Below, one piece after another: positions 17,241 through 26,741 of a stretch of DNA of 64,000 nt (position 1 is the first letter of the stretch; each line of letters begins with the position of its first letter). The position numbers were made by a program, and so were the translations under genes. Below the pieces are notes generated by a model. The model saw nothing but the letters and a program-made list of their open reading frames with translations. It was not told the origin of the DNA and did not search any database. This DNA is from an uncultured Clostridium sp. (GTDB taxonomy: Bacteria; Bacillota; Clostridia; Oscillospirales; Acutalibacteraceae), in the NCBI GenBank assembly GCA_902471875.1, contig CABRLN010000006.1, positions 1 to 64,000 of the forward strand, read 5' to 3'.

Positions 17241-18989
17241 TTATCTTAATTTAATGTGAACCTCTCTTAACTGCTGTTCAGAAACCTCGTTAGGTGCACC
17301 CATTAGAACGTCCTGTGCATTACTATTCATCGGGAATGCTATAACCTCACGAATATTTTCCTCTTCTGCCAACAACATCAACATACGGTCAACCCCCGGT
17401 GCCATACCTGCATGTGGTGGTGCACCATACTGGAATGCATTGTAAAGTGATGTAAATTTTTCTTTAAGGTCATCTTCTGTATAACCTGCAATTTTAAATG
17501 CCTCAATCATAATATCCATGTCATGATTACGAACAGCACCTGAAGAAAGTTCAACACCGTTGCAAACAATGTCATACTGGTAAGCAAGAACCTCTGTAGG
17601 ATCTTTTTCTTTTAACGCTTGCATACCTCCCTGTGGCATTGAGAACGGATTGTGTGTAAATATTACTGCACCAGTGTCCTCGTCATGCTCAAACATTGGG
17701 AAGTCAACAATAAAGCACATTTCAAACCTGCTAGTATCAATAAGGTTAAGTCTTTTTGCAACCTCAGTTCTTATTTGTCCTGCAAGCTTTGGTGCATCTT
17801 CTTTACTGTCAGCAATAAAGTAAATTACATCGCCTGCTTTTGAACCGTTAATTTCAATAAGTTTTTCACGGTCACCCTCTTTTAAGAACTTGTCAATAGG
17901 ACCGTCAAAGGTTAAATCTTCTCTTACCTTTACATAACCCAAACCCTTCATACCTATTGAAAGGGCAAACTCCTCCATATTTTTAAACCATTTTTTAGAT
18001 TGTGCAGAAGCATTTGGAACATTTATTGAACGAACGGTTTTCTTTCTAAACGGAGCAAAGTCAGTTTCTTCAAACATGTTGCTTATATCCTGTATAATAA
18101 GCGGATTTCTAAGATCAGGCTTGTCTGTACCATATTTTAGCATTGACTCTGCATAAGGTATTCTTGCAAACGGAGGCTTCGAAACCTCTTTGTCGGAAAA
18201 TTTTGTAAACACGCTGTACAATACCTCTTCTGCTACTGCAAAAACATCCTCTTGTGTAGCAAAAGCCATCTCAAAATCCAACTGATAAAATTCGCCCGGT
18301 GAACGGTCTGCTCTTGCGTCCTCATCTCTAAAGCAAGGTGCAATTTGGAAATATTTATCAAAACCCGAAACCATTAAAAGCTGTTTAAAAATTTGCGGTG
18401 CCTGCGGCAAAGCATAAAACTTACCCTTATGCTTTCTGCTTGGAATAAGATAATCTCTTGCACCTTCAGGTGAGCTTGCCGAAAGAATAGGTGTGTTAAT
18501 TTCGTTAAAGCCCATTTCTGTCATTTTACTTCTTAAAAATGAAATAACCTGACTTCTCATTAAAATATTATTGTGAACCTTTTTATTACGAAGATCTAAA
18601 AAACGATATTTTAAACGGATATCTTCTTTAGTATCTGTTGAGCTTGGCACTTCAAAAGGAAGAACATTGCGGCACTTACCAAGTACTGTTAAAGATTGTG
18701 CGGTAACCTCTACCATGCCTGTTGCAATTTTAGTGTTAATCGTTTCTTCATCTCTTTTTACAACATCACCGCTTACGGTTATGGTACATTCTTTATTAAC
18801 ATCTTTAAGCATATTTTCATCATGAACCACTACCTGAACAACGCCGTACTGGTCACGAATATCTAAAAACATTACACCGCCATGGTCACGAATATTCTCA
18901 ACCCAGCCCGCAACTCTAACCTTGCTTCCTATATGTGATTCTCTTAGCTCGCCGCACAAATGCGTACGATATATATTTGAGTTGGTCAT
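17241..18989 (-). CDS. aspS: Aspartyl-tRNA synthetase, probably non-discriminating
   Basis: A 582-residue bacterial-type AspRS: OB-fold anticodon domain (about 1-110), class II catalytic core with the FRDED motif 2, an inserted GAD domain (about 290-420) and motif 3 (GVDRMLM) near the end. His36 in RDHGG matches the His that in known non-discriminating bacterial AspRS helps accept tRNA(Asn); discriminating enzymes such as E. coli have Leu. With gatCAB following, the enzyme probably makes Asp-tRNA(Asn) for amidation. A GTG and a TTG lie upstream in frame, but AAAGGA at a 9-nt spacing supports ATG 18989. Confidence 0.95.
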   Translation of the reverse strand: MTNSNIYRTHLCGELRESHIGSKVRVAGWVENIRDHGGVMFLDIRDQYGVVQVVVHDENMLKDVNKECTITVSGDVVKRDEETINTKIATGMVEVTAQSLTVLGKCRNVLPFEVPSSTDTKEDIRLKYRFLDLRNKKVHNNILMRSQVISFLRSKMTEMGFNEINTPILSASSPEGARDYLIPSRKHKGKFYALPQAPQIFKQLLMVSGFDKYFQIAPCFRDEDARADRSPGEFYQLDFEMAFATQEDVFAVAEEVLYSVFTKFSDKEVSKPPFARIPYAESMLKYGTDKPDLRNPLIIQDISNMFEETDFAPFRKKTVRSINVPNASAQSKKWFKNMEEFALSIGMKGLGYVKVREDLTFDGPIDKFLKEGDREKLIEINGSKAGDVIYFIADSKEDAPKLAGQIRTEVAKRLNLIDTSRFEMCFIVDFPMFEHDEDTGAVIFTHNPFSMPQGGMQALKEKDPTEVLAYQYDIVCNGVELSSGAVRNHDMDIMIEAFKIAGYTEDDLKEKFTSLYNAFQYGAPPHAGMAPGVDRMLMLLAEEENIREVIAFPMNSNAQDVLMGAPNEVSEQQLREVHIKLR

Positions 18990-19030
18990 TTTCACTATTC
19001 CTTTCAAACAGCATATTTATACATTTAAAG

Positions 19031-19059
19031 ATTATACCATTAAATGCCTTTACTTTCAA
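19031..19059 (-). promoter_or_regulatory. Promoter of aspS-gatCAB
   Basis: Reading leftward, TTGAAA (19059-19054), a 17-bp spacer and a perfect TATAAT (19036-19031). Transcription would start near 19024, about 35 nt before the aspS start, leaving no room for a T-box leader. Confidence 0.75.
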
Positions 19060-19152
19060 TATTTAAGGCATAATTTTTTACTTATTTTGCCCTTTTAAAT
19101 TCCATATATTTATAGTATAATATACATTAAATAAAAAATAAAGGTGATATTT

Positions 19153-19809
19153 ATGAATTCCACTATTAATACAACTATTGAAAACTTAAAAAAGAACAAT
19201 ATGGACGCTTATTTTTGCGCTGACGAGCAAGAAGTTATAAATACTGTAAAAAAGCTGATTAATAAAGGCGATGTTGTCAGCAGCGGTGGTTCTGTTACTT
19301 TAGTTGAAACAGGTGTTCTTAATTTGCTAAAATCAGGTAATTATACATATTTAGACAGAGCAAAAGATGGCATTAATAAAGATGAAATTGAACAGGTTTA
19401 CCGCCAAACTTATAGTGCAGATGTCTACTTTGCCAGTGCTAATGCCATAACAGAAAGCGGATATATTTACAATGTTGACGGCAATTCGAATAGAGTGTCT
19501 GCCATTTTGTATGGTCCTAAAAGTGTTATTCTTATTGTTGGCAAAAATAAGATTGTTAAAACAATAGACGAGGCTGTACAGCGTGTTAAAACAACAGCTG
19601 CACCTAAAAATACTGTTCGTTTAGGTTTAACCACATATTGTTCAAAAAAAGGTAACTGTCTTTCACTTGACCAAAAGGGTGAAAATGCAGAAATTTGCGA
19701 CGGATGTACAAGCAGTACACGAATTTGCTGCAACTATGTTTTAAGCGGATATCAAAGACATAAAAACAGGATAAAAGTCATTATTGTTGATAAAGAATTG
19801 GGGTATTGA
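19153..19809 (+). CDS. LUD domain protein (LutC/DUF162 family)
   Basis: A 218-residue protein of the LUD superfamily, whose LutC and LutB members act in lactate oxidation; the many single-domain Clostridia members have no proven substrate. The Rossmann-like core shows SSGGSVTLVETG and an NRVSAILYGP segment. The C-terminal 50 residues hold a Cys-rich stretch (Cys-x5-Cys, then Cys-x2-Cys and paired Cys) that may bind a metal. A GTG at 19144 is in frame, but AAAGG before ATG 19153 decides the start. It is monocistronic and divergent from aspS. Confidence 0.85.
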   Translation: MNSTINTTIENLKKNNMDAYFCADEQEVINTVKKLINKGDVVSSGGSVTLVETGVLNLLKSGNYTYLDRAKDGINKDEIEQVYRQTYSADVYFASANAITESGYIYNVDGNSNRVSAILYGPKSVILIVGKNKIVKTIDEAVQRVKTTAAPKNTVRLGLTTYCSKKGNCLSLDQKGENAEICDGCTSSTRICCNYVLSGYQRHKNRIKVIIVDKELGY

Positions 19810-19844
19810 CTAATTCAATTTAATAATCACTTATAAAATTATGT

Positions 19845-19880
19845 AAGGTGGGTATCGGCAAAATCACCGATACCCACCTT
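19845..19880. terminator. Bidirectional intrinsic terminator
   Basis: A perfect 14-bp stem (19845-19858 with 19867-19880) and an 8-nt loop. It lies between the rightward LUD gene and the leftward Asn/Gln-rich miniprotein gene and probably ends both. Confidence 0.85.
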
Positions 19881-19907
19881 TTACAATAAAAAATAGTAAT
19901 CAGATTA

Positions 19908-20090
19908 TCAGAAGTTATTGTTCTTATTTTTATTCTGGTTGTTTCTGTTATTCTGATTGTTATTTTGGTTATTGTTTTGATTATTGTTCTGGTTGTTTCT
20001 GTTATTCTGATTATTATTCTGATTGTTATTTTGGTTGTTGTTCTGGTTGTTGTTCTGGTTGTTATTCTGGTTGTTAAATCTGTTATTCAT
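19908..20090 (-). CDS. Asn/Gln-rich low-complexity miniprotein
   Basis: A 60-residue protein made almost only of Asn and Gln (N-N-Q repeats with a few Arg and Lys and a terminal Phe), encoded by 12-bp-type repeats. The start ATG 20090 is preceded by a near-perfect AAAGGAGGTG at 8 nt, the best ribosome-binding site in this part of the window, which argues for real translation. It has no signal peptide or membrane segment. It has its own shared terminator and is divergent from the methyltransferase gene. Its composition is prion-like, but the function is unknown and I recognise no family. Confidence 0.6.
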   Translation of the reverse strand: MNNRFNNQNNNQNNNQNNNQNNNQNNNQNNRNNQNNNQNNNQNNNQNNRNNQNKNKNNNF

Positions 20091-20173
20091 AAAAGACACC
20101 TCCTTTACGAAAATTATTATTAGCAAAAGCTTAATTTATATACATATTTATTTGAAAGGAATATTTTTAAAAA

Positions 20174-21532
20174 ATGGAAAATCAACTTCCCGACAAATTT
20201 TTACATATAATGAAAAAAATTCTAAAAGATGAATATTTTCAATTTTTGACAGAATACAAAAAAAAGCCTTTAAAAGGCTTGCGTGTAAACACACTAAAAT
20301 GCAGTACCGAAAAGCTGAAAAGACTGTTGGACATAAGCCTTACATCCTCGCCCTTTTCTCCGTTAAGCTTTTATATTAACGGCAATATTAAGCTTGGCAA
20401 CCATCCTTTACACCATTGCGGTGCATTTTATTTACAAGAACCCTCTGCGTCAAGTGCGGTAACAGCACTTGATATTAAACAAGGCGACAAAGTTTTAGAT
20501 TTGTGTGCCGCACCGGGAGGAAAATCAACACAAATTGCTGCTTTGCTAAACGGTTCTGGTCTTATATGGAGTAACGAAATAGTAAAAAAACGTGCAACAA
20601 TTTTACTCTCAAACATTGAGCGTATGGGAATAAAAAACGCTGTAGTGTCATCTATGTCACCTGAAACACTTTGTCCACAGCTACAGGGGTATTTTGACAA
20701 GGTTATTGTAGATGCGCCCTGCTCAGGTGAGGGTATGTTCCGAAAAGACCCTCAAGCTATAAGCGAATGGTCAGTGGAGCACACAAAAGCCTGTATGGAA
20801 AGACAACTGCAAATATTGAACAGTGCGAAGTTGTGTCTTAAAGAAGGTGGTACACTGGTATATAGTACCTGTACATTCTCCCCCTATGAAAATGAGGGCA
20901 CGGTTAAAGCTTTCTTAAAAAATAACCGTGACTTTAAATTAGAGAACTGTAATGTAAACTTTGGCAGAAGCGGAATTGATATGCCCCAAGTGCGTAGAAT
21001 TTACCCAATGGACGGTGGTGAAGGTCACTTTGTAGCCAAGCTGATAAAACAAAGTGAAGCAACAGGCTATACACCGCAGGAATCAGACCGTTCTAATAAA
21101 ATTGATAAAAACTCAGCAACTATAATCAAACAAGCACAGCAGCTATACAACGAAATTTTTAAAGACAATAATGTACCGCACTTTACCATTGTTAACGACA
21201 AAATTATAATACAACCGCAAAGCACTCCTGCACTTACAGGGCTTGGCGTTATAAGAAGCGGTATTCTGTTTGGTGAAATTAAGAAAAACCGAATTGAACC
21301 GTCCCACAATCTTTTTACAGCCTCACAAGCTAATACATTTAACAATATGGTAGATTTAGACATAAACTCACCTCAGGTTAATTCATATTTACTGGGTGAA
21401 GAAATAAGCGTAAACCACAGTATAAAAGGCTACACCGCGGTATGTGTAAACGGTATTACACTGGGCTTTGGCAAATGCTCAAACGGTCAATTAAAAAACA
21501 AATATCCAAAGGGTTTAAGAAAGGTTAAATAA
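20174..21532 (+). CDS. RsmF-like rRNA (cytosine-C5) methyltransferase
   Basis: A 452-residue protein of the NOL1/NOP2/Sun family. The SAM-binding loop is CAAPGGKST (about 113-121). Both catalytic Cys are present: DAPCSGEGMF (about 181-190, motif IV) and YSTCTFSPYENE (about 233-244, motif VI). The region after about 295 fits the RsmF/YebU-type C-terminal domains that help bind RNA. It should methylate C5 of a cytosine in 16S rRNA. It is 9 bp upstream of rsmA (ksgA), another 16S rRNA methyltransferase, so the pair forms a small ribosome-maturation operon. The exact target base is inferred. Confidence 0.88.
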   Translation: MENQLPDKFLHIMKKILKDEYFQFLTEYKKKPLKGLRVNTLKCSTEKLKRLLDISLTSSPFSPLSFYINGNIKLGNHPLHHCGAFYLQEPSASSAVTALDIKQGDKVLDLCAAPGGKSTQIAALLNGSGLIWSNEIVKKRATILLSNIERMGIKNAVVSSMSPETLCPQLQGYFDKVIVDAPCSGEGMFRKDPQAISEWSVEHTKACMERQLQILNSAKLCLKEGGTLVYSTCTFSPYENEGTVKAFLKNNRDFKLENCNVNFGRSGIDMPQVRRIYPMDGGEGHFVAKLIKQSEATGYTPQESDRSNKIDKNSATIIKQAQQLYNEIFKDNNVPHFTIVNDKIIIQPQSTPALTGLGVIRSGILFGEIKKNRIEPSHNLFTASQANTFNNMVDLDINSPQVNSYLLGEEISVNHSIKGYTAVCVNGITLGFGKCSNGQLKNKYPKGLRKVK

Positions 21533-21541
21533 CGGTATAAC

Positions 21542-22405
21542 ATGGAACTCTCAAATATTGGAACAATTAAAGAAATATTAAATAAGCACGGCTTTACATT
21601 TTCAAAATCTTTAGGGCAAAATTTTCTTATAAACCCAAGTGTATGTCCACGAATGGCAGAATATGGCGGTGCTGAAAAAGGTGTAGGTGTCATTGAGGTT
21701 GGACCGGGCATTGGAGTGCTAACCTGCCAGCTTGCTATGCGTGCTGACAAAGTGGTTGCAGTTGAACTTGATAAACGGCTTTTGCCTGTACTGGAAGAAA
21801 CTCTTTCTGAATATAACAATGTAAAAATTATCAATGATGATATTTTAAAAATAGATCTAAAAAAACTTATTGAAAATGAATTTAGCAATATGGAGGTTGT
21901 TGTGTGTGCCAACCTTCCTTACTATATTACATCGCCGGTTATAATGAAACTGCTTGAGGACAAGCTTCCAATAAAGGCTTTAACCGTAATGGTACAAAAA
22001 GAGGCAGCACAACGAATATGTGCCCAAGTAGGCACAAGACAAAGCGGTGCTGTTACTGTTGCAGTAAACTACTATGCAACACCACAAATGCTTTTTGGTG
22101 TTTCTGCAGGCAGTTTTATGCCTGCACCAAAGGTTGACTCAGCTGTAATAAGACTTGATATTCTTAATGAGCCTTGTGTTAAAGTTAAAAATGAAAAGTT
22201 GTTTTTTAAGGTAGTTAAATCTGCCTTTGGACAACGAAGAAAAACTCTGGCAAATTCTCTTTCAAGCGGGCTTTCTCTTTCAAAAACAGATATTTCAGCC
22301 GCTCTTGCAAAAGCAAATGTAATGTTTAACCTTCGTGCAGAGCAGCTTACAATGCAGCAGCTGGCTAACATTGCAAATGCTTTAGACGAAACAGTCGATA
22401 TATAA
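21542..22405 (+). CDS. rsmA: 16S rRNA (adenine(1518)-N6/adenine(1519)-N6)-dimethyltransferase
   Basis: A 287-residue KsgA. It dimethylates two adjacent adenines in helix 45 of 16S rRNA late in small-subunit assembly; its loss gives kasugamycin resistance. The SAM motif EVGPGIGVLT (about 59-68) and the catalytic NLPYYI (about 124-129) are intact. The C-terminal helical domain is complete. It follows the RsmF-like gene by 9 bp and is followed by a terminator. Confidence 0.97.
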   Translation: MELSNIGTIKEILNKHGFTFSKSLGQNFLINPSVCPRMAEYGGAEKGVGVIEVGPGIGVLTCQLAMRADKVVAVELDKRLLPVLEETLSEYNNVKIINDDILKIDLKKLIENEFSNMEVVVCANLPYYITSPVIMKLLEDKLPIKALTVMVQKEAAQRICAQVGTRQSGAVTVAVNYYATPQMLFGVSAGSFMPAPKVDSAVIRLDILNEPCVKVKNEKLFFKVVKSAFGQRRKTLANSLSSGLSLSKTDISAALAKANVMFNLRAEQLTMQQLANIANALDETVDI

Positions 22406-22412
22406 TATCTCT

Positions 22413-22460
22413 TAATAAAACAAGGTAATTGTTTTTTACAATAATTTCCTTGTTTTATTA
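22413..22460 (+). terminator. Terminator after rsmA
   Basis: A 13-bp perfect stem (22413-22425 with 22448-22460), partly continued inward, followed by a T-rich stretch. Confidence 0.75.
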
Positions 22461-22525
22461 ATTTTATAGTTAATTATATTATTTAATGGTAAATTATGTA
22501 AAATAATATTATTTCAATTAGCACA

Positions 22526-22553
22526 TTGACAAATACAATAAACCGCATATAAT
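22526..22553 (+). promoter_or_regulatory. Promoter of the lipoprotein gene
   Basis: Perfect TTGACA (22526-22531) and TATAAT (22548-22553) boxes with a 16-bp spacer. A GAGAGGAG ribosome-binding site follows before the ATG at 22629. Confidence 0.8.
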
Positions 22554-22628
22554 TAAGATGACTACAAATATTATATAGTAATTATAGTAATATTTTTTAA
22601 CCTATAGTAATGAGAGGAGAATTTTAAA

Positions 22629-23207
22629 ATGAAGAAAATTTTATCTTTTTGTTTAATGTTAACTATTTCTATAGCGATTTGTGCATGTTCAAACAAAAGC
22701 CAAAGTAATACATCTGCAACAGAAAACAACAGTCAAAGCAGTACCCAAGGCAGCACTTCAATAATGGAAGAAAACGAAGAACCTACACTCTCATACAAAA
22801 AAATCAGCTCTATAGAAGAGCTTAATCTTAATAACATAACCAAGGTAACGGCATATGTTCTTGATGAAGAAATTTCTACAGAAGATAAAGATATCATAGA
22901 ACACCTTTGTAATACATTAAAAAAGTTAACACCAAATAACGATACAGAAGCCCCGATATTTTCTGACAAACATGAATACGAAGGATTTACAGAGGTTTTT
23001 GCATATAATGGTGACACTTTGATTTATGATTTTGTTCTTGTTGGCGAACAAAACAATCAAAAGTTACTTGTAAGTGATAATAAATCGTATTTCTATTGTA
23101 ACATAAGCAGTGAAGTAGCAGATGAATTTTGTGAAACTTATAAATATCTTTATAAGTTGACAGATATACAAATTGACAATGTAACCGACGATGCTACGAA
23201 TGAATAA
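22629..23207 (+). CDS. Lipoprotein of unknown function
   Basis: A 192-residue lipoprotein. The signal peptide MKK plus a hydrophobic core ends in the lipobox ICAC with Cys20 as the lipidated residue. A Ser/Thr/Asn/Gln-rich linker of about 30 residues follows, then an acidic globular domain of about 130 residues with no motif I recognise. It should be anchored on the outer face of the cytoplasmic membrane. It is monocistronic, with its own promoter and terminator. Confidence 0.8.
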   Translation: MKKILSFCLMLTISIAICACSNKSQSNTSATENNSQSSTQGSTSIMEENEEPTLSYKKISSIEELNLNNITKVTAYVLDEEISTEDKDIIEHLCNTLKKLTPNNDTEAPIFSDKHEYEGFTEVFAYNGDTLIYDFVLVGEQNNQKLLVSDNKSYFYCNISSEVADEFCETYKYLYKLTDIQIDNVTDDATNE

Positions 23208-23229
23208 TAAAAAGATTTAAAAATGTAAC

Positions 23230-23268
23230 CCCACATTATGTATGCTTAAACAGCACATATAATGTGGG
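23230..23268 (+). terminator. Terminator after the lipoprotein gene
   Basis: A 10-bp base (23230-23239 with 23259-23268) and an imperfect upper stem, followed by a T-rich run. Confidence 0.75.
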
Positions 23269-23298
23269 ATTTTCTTTTATATTTGTCTAAAATTTTAG

Positions 23299-23418
23299 AG
23301 AGGATTTTACGTTAGTCAAATACTATACTGAATAAAGGCTAGGACGTAAATATAGCACAAAAAAAGACTAAAAGCAATCCACTGCTTAATTAGTGTTTTG
23401 TATTAGACAAAATCCTCT
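23299..23418. repeat. Imperfect inverted repeat around the 3' end of the lipoprotein gene
   Basis: AGAGGATTTT at 23299-23308 is exactly repeated in inverse orientation at 23409-23418, inside the last codons of the leftward lipoprotein gene. The flanking bases also match loosely. A diverged copy of the left arm starts near 50255. It may be a decayed small mobile repeat or chance similarity. Confidence 0.25.
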
Positions 23419-24308
23419 ACAAAAGTTTTATATTCACCGCCATATGCACAATATTGCTCTGCCTGTTCTAAAGTAGTAAATGTTTTTATGTTAGACTTAA
23501 TGGTTTCATATTCTACATTATTGCTAAATTCCTTATCACTTTTTGCAGTCACGCCTGACGCACCAACTACTACATACGCCCACCCGGTATCATCTTCTCC
23601 TGCAAGCATAGGGTCTTTTACGGTATAATCCATACTTTGTTTACATTCAATGTAATTAGATAATTCATAAATTATAAAATACATATTTTGAGAAGAATCA
23701 TTTTTATTCACATTATAAATCATTGTTATATCACAATAATTATAAGAATAATCACAGCTTCCGCTTTTGCTCCAGCCATTCCTGTCATGTTTACTTTCAA
23801 ATTCCATATCAATATTTTCAATATTGTCATTAATATATGTATCAGCAGCACGGCGAATTGCTTTGTTTAGCTTGTCTTTATTATATTCTTCAATACTGCT
23901 CGGATAAAATTCTACACCTGTAACGGTATATTCCCTCTCTGTACAGGTTATATTGTATCCTGCCCTTGTGAAAAGAGGTTCATCATATTCTACCTTTATT
24001 TTAGCTTTACCTCCGTTTTTAAGGTTACCGTTGTTTTCACAAACAAAAGTGAAGTTGTCCTTAACAATTTCAGGACAGTTTAATGTATTTATTTCAACAA
24101 AGCCCTTATTCGGTTCGCCATAAAAGCTAACCTGCAATTCATAAAAAGGGTTAATATCGCTAGGCGTTTTATATTCTTTCACAGTTCCATCTGGAAAATA
24201 AATTGAGGCAGTTGTCAACACATCTTCTGCTTGATTATTACAAGCTGTAAGCGGAAAAATGCACATTGTAATTAGAAATCCCATTATTAATACCAATAAC
24301 CTTTTCAT
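23403..24308 (-). CDS. Lipoprotein of unknown function
   Basis: A 301-residue lipoprotein. ATG 24308 follows AGAGGTGAG by 4 nt and begins a typical signal peptide with lipobox LTAC and lipidated Cys23; the open frame further upstream overlaps the HAD gene and is not believed. The mature part has a beta-rich first half (about 30-150) with alternating charged and aromatic residues, and a second half with several Tyr and Asp. I recognise no family. It is probably co-transcribed with the HAD gene 52 bp upstream. Confidence 0.8.
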   Translation of the reverse strand: MKRLLVLIMGFLITMCIFPLTACNNQAEDVLTTASIYFPDGTVKEYKTPSDINPFYELQVSFYGEPNKGFVEINTLNCPEIVKDNFTFVCENNGNLKNGGKAKIKVEYDEPLFTRAGYNITCTEREYTVTGVEFYPSSIEEYNKDKLNKAIRRAADTYINDNIENIDMEFESKHDRNGWSKSGSCDYSYNYCDITMIYNVNKNDSSQNMYFIIYELSNYIECKQSMDYTVKDPMLAGEDDTGWAYVVVGASGVTAKSDKEFSNNVEYETIKSNIKTFTTLEQAEQYCAYGGEYKTFVEDFV

Positions 24309-24360
24309 CTGCCTCACCTCTTTTTTTCCAGCTACATCATTAGTATAACACAAAAACATA

Positions 24361-24999
24361 TTAATTAAATATCTGCCTGACAATGTCAATAATTTCACTA
24401 AAAGTATTAATTGTATAGTCAGGACACTCTGCATTACCAAAGCCGTATTTAGCATATACAAAAGGAATACCTGCAAAGCGAGTTGCATTACAGTCGCCTT
24501 GTGTATCACCAACATAAACCGCTTTATCCAAGTTATTTCGTTTTAAAACCAGTTTTATATTTTCACCCTTTGATAAGCCTGTACCCTCGTGACATTCAAT
24601 ATCGTCAAAATATTTCTCCATTTTGTGTGCCTTAAGAAAGGTTTCTATATATCCGCATTCGCAGTTGCTTATTATATACAGATTAAAACCCATTTTCTTT
24701 AGTTTTATAATAGTTTCCTCCAACTGTGGAAACAGCTTTCCTCCGCGTTGTGCAAGGTAGACACGCTCCCTCTTGGCACACAGTGACATTAACTGCAACG
24801 CTCTTTCTTCAGAAAGAGTTGGAAAAAACACCTTAGATATCTCAGGTGCAGTTTTACCCATTTGCGATTTTAGAACTTCCTCTGTCAAAATATAGTCAGT
24901 GTCACTGTGCTGTTTTATTTCATCATTAAAGCCTTCAACTACAACAGCGGCTGAATCCCACAATGTTCCATCAAGGTCAAAAATTATTCCGTTTTTCAT
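24361..24999 (-). CDS. HAD-superfamily hydrolase (phosphoglycolate phosphatase-like)
   Basis: A 212-residue haloacid dehalogenase-fold hydrolase. Motif I is FDLDGTLWD (nucleophile Asp8), motif II is YIISNCE (about 104-110), motif III includes the Lys near GLSKGE (about 140-145), and motif IV is VYVGDTQGD (about 161-169). A helical cap (about 15-90) places it in subfamily I, as in Gph-type phosphatases and beta-phosphoglucomutases. The substrate is uncertain. Confidence 0.88.
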   Translation of the reverse strand: MKNGIIFDLDGTLWDSAAVVVEGFNDEIKQHSDTDYILTEEVLKSQMGKTAPEISKVFFPTLSEERALQLMSLCAKRERVYLAQRGGKLFPQLEETIIKLKKMGFNLYIISNCECGYIETFLKAHKMEKYFDDIECHEGTGLSKGENIKLVLKRNNLDKAVYVGDTQGDCNATRFAGIPFVYAKYGFGNAECPDYTINTFSEIIDIVRQIFN

Positions 25000-25018
25000 A
25001 TTGCTTCTCCTAAAATAT

Positions 25019-25054
25019 AATAGCCGACAAGATTCTTATGTCTTCTCGGCTATT
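25019..25054 (-). terminator. Terminator after the metK-NUDIX unit
   Basis: A 9-bp perfect stem (25019-25027 with 25046-25054) extended inward by 4 bp after one mismatch; the T-tract is short. It separates the NUDIX gene from the HAD gene. Confidence 0.65.
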
Positions 25055-25090
25055 ATAACATATAATTATTAAATTTTACACATATAAAAT

Positions 25091-25564
25091 TTACTCAACG
25101 TCAACAATGTGTTGTGGATATTGAGGAAGATTTAAAAGCAAGTCGCAAAAAAATTTTGGATAAGCATTATAGTTTTTATAATCGTTTAAAGGTATCCACT
25201 CAACATGTTCTTCTATATTGGAAGAAGTGTATCCTATTGCAGTAGGCATTTGCTTCCCTTGTGGTTTCATTAAGAAATAAAAAGAAACCTCATGGAATGG
25301 TAAACCCTCACTATTTGTAAAAAAGTTTTCGTGTACAGCCACAAGTCTGTCAACCTGATAATTTATTCCTGTTTCCTCCAGTACCTCACGCACAACAGCA
25401 GCTTTTGTAGTTTCGTTCTGCTTTATGGCACCTCCAACAGAATAGTAATAATCATCAGATGCATTTTTTGCCATTAAAACACAATCATCTTCTATAATAA
25501 TTGCACATGCTCTTAACCTGAACTGACCTTTTATTGTAGTAAAACCACAATCCATATTACTCAC
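25091..25564 (-). CDS. NUDIX hydrolase
   Basis: A 157-residue NUDIX protein. The NUDIX box runs from the Gly in GGAIKQNE to the REVLEETG stretch (about 44-66) and keeps the metal-binding Glu residues, so it should cleave a nucleoside diphosphate linked to another group. Its start overlaps the end of metK by 8 bp, so it is translated from the metK mRNA and falls under the same SAM riboswitch. The link to methionine metabolism is not explained by any known substrate. Confidence 0.9.
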   Translation of the reverse strand: MSNMDCGFTTIKGQFRLRACAIIIEDDCVLMAKNASDDYYYSVGGAIKQNETTKAAVVREVLEETGINYQVDRLVAVHENFFTNSEGLPFHEVSFYFLMKPQGKQMPTAIGYTSSNIEEHVEWIPLNDYKNYNAYPKFFCDLLLNLPQYPQHIVDVE

Positions 25565-26741
25565 CTAATGCTTGCTTTAGCTGACTTAACTTATCAAGCT
25601 TTTCCCAAGCTACATTCAGCTCTTCTCTGCCCATATGGCCGTATGCAGCTGTTGGTTTATACTTGGTATGACGAAGGTTTAAGTTTTCGATAATAGCAGC
25701 AGGACGTAAATCAAAAACAGTATTAACAGCATTTGCAAGCTGTTCGTTAGTATATTTTGAAGTACCAAATGAGTCAACAAAAACAGAAACAGGTTTAGCA
25801 ACGCCAATAGCATAGGCAAGCTGAACCTCGCATTTTTTGGCGATACCCGCACCTACAATATTTTTTGCAACATATCTTGCGGCATAAGCAGCACTGCGGT
25901 CAACCTTTGTAGGGTCTTTACCGCTAAAAGCACCACCACCGTGCCTTGCAAAACCGCCGTATGTATCTACAATAATTTTTCTACCTGTTAATCCACTGTC
26001 ACCAACAGGACCTCCAATAACAAACCTGCCTGTAGGATTAATGAAGATTTTTGTATTTTCATCAATTAAATTAGCAGGAACAACATAATTAATTACCTTT
26101 TCTTTAATATCTTCTCTAATTTTTTCAAGAGTTACATTGTCATCATGCTGTGTTGAAACAACAATTGCATCAATTCTAACAATTTGGTCGTCATTATATT
26201 CAACTGTTACCTGAGTTTTTCCGTCAGGACGAAGATACGGCAGAGTGCCGTTTTTACGCACAGCCGTAAGCTGTTTTGCCAACTTATGGGCATACGAAAT
26301 AGCAGCAGGCATAAGCTCAGGAGTTTCATCACAAGCATAGCCAAACATCATACCCTGGTCACCTGCACCAATTTGGTTATAGGCATCCTCTTCTCCGTCT
26401 TTAAGCTCATAACTTTCATTAACACCCATTGCAATATCGGCTGATTGTGCGTCAAGAGATGTTAAAACAGCACAGTTATTACCGTCAAAACCGCATTCGC
26501 TACTGTTATAGCCAATTTCTTTTATTACATTTCTTGCAATATCTGTTACATCAACATTAGCCTTGGTTGAAATTTCACCCATAATATGAACCATACCTGT
26601 AGTAACCGTTGTTTCACAGGCAACACGAGAATTCTTGTCTTGTTCTAAAACAGCATCTAATATAGCATCTGAAATCTGGTCACAAACTTTGTCAGGGTGA
26701 CCTTCAGTTACTGATTCAGAAGTAAAATAATGCTTAACCAT
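25557..26741 (-). CDS. metK: S-adenosylmethionine synthetase
   Basis: A 394-residue MetK. It joins ATP and methionine to make SAM, releasing phosphate and diphosphate. The N-terminal [14 protein letters not shown] signature holds the catalytic His and an Asp metal ligand, and [12 protein letters not shown] (about 118-129) is the second signature. The P-loop-like [12 protein letters not shown] segment is near 263-274. A SAM-I riboswitch with terminator lies upstream, so expression is shut off when SAM is abundant. Confidence 0.98.
   Translation of the reverse strand: MVKHYFTSESVTEGHPDKVCDQISDAILDAVLEQDKNSRVACETTVTTGMVHIMGEISTKANVDVTDIARNVIKEIGYNSSECGFDGNNCAVLTSLDAQSADIAMGVNESYELKDGEEDAYNQIGAGDQGMMFGYACDETPELMPAAISYAHKLAKQLTAVRKNGTLPYLRPDGKTQVTVEYNDDQIVRIDAIVVSTQHDDNVTLEKIREDIKEKVINYVVPANLIDENTKIFINPTGRFVIGGPVGDSGLTGRKIIVDTYGGFARHGGGAFSGKDPTKVDRSAAYAARYVAKNIVGAGIAKKCEVQLAYAIGVAKPVSVFVDSFGTSKYTNEQLANAVNTVFDLRPAAIIENLNLRHTKYKPTAAYGHMGREELNVAWEKLDKLSQLKQALGE

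Noticed and set aside
24309..24515. N-terminal extension of the lipoprotein at 23403
   Set aside because: The extension overlaps the HAD gene in another frame and precedes a strong ribosome-binding site and signal peptide at ATG 24308.
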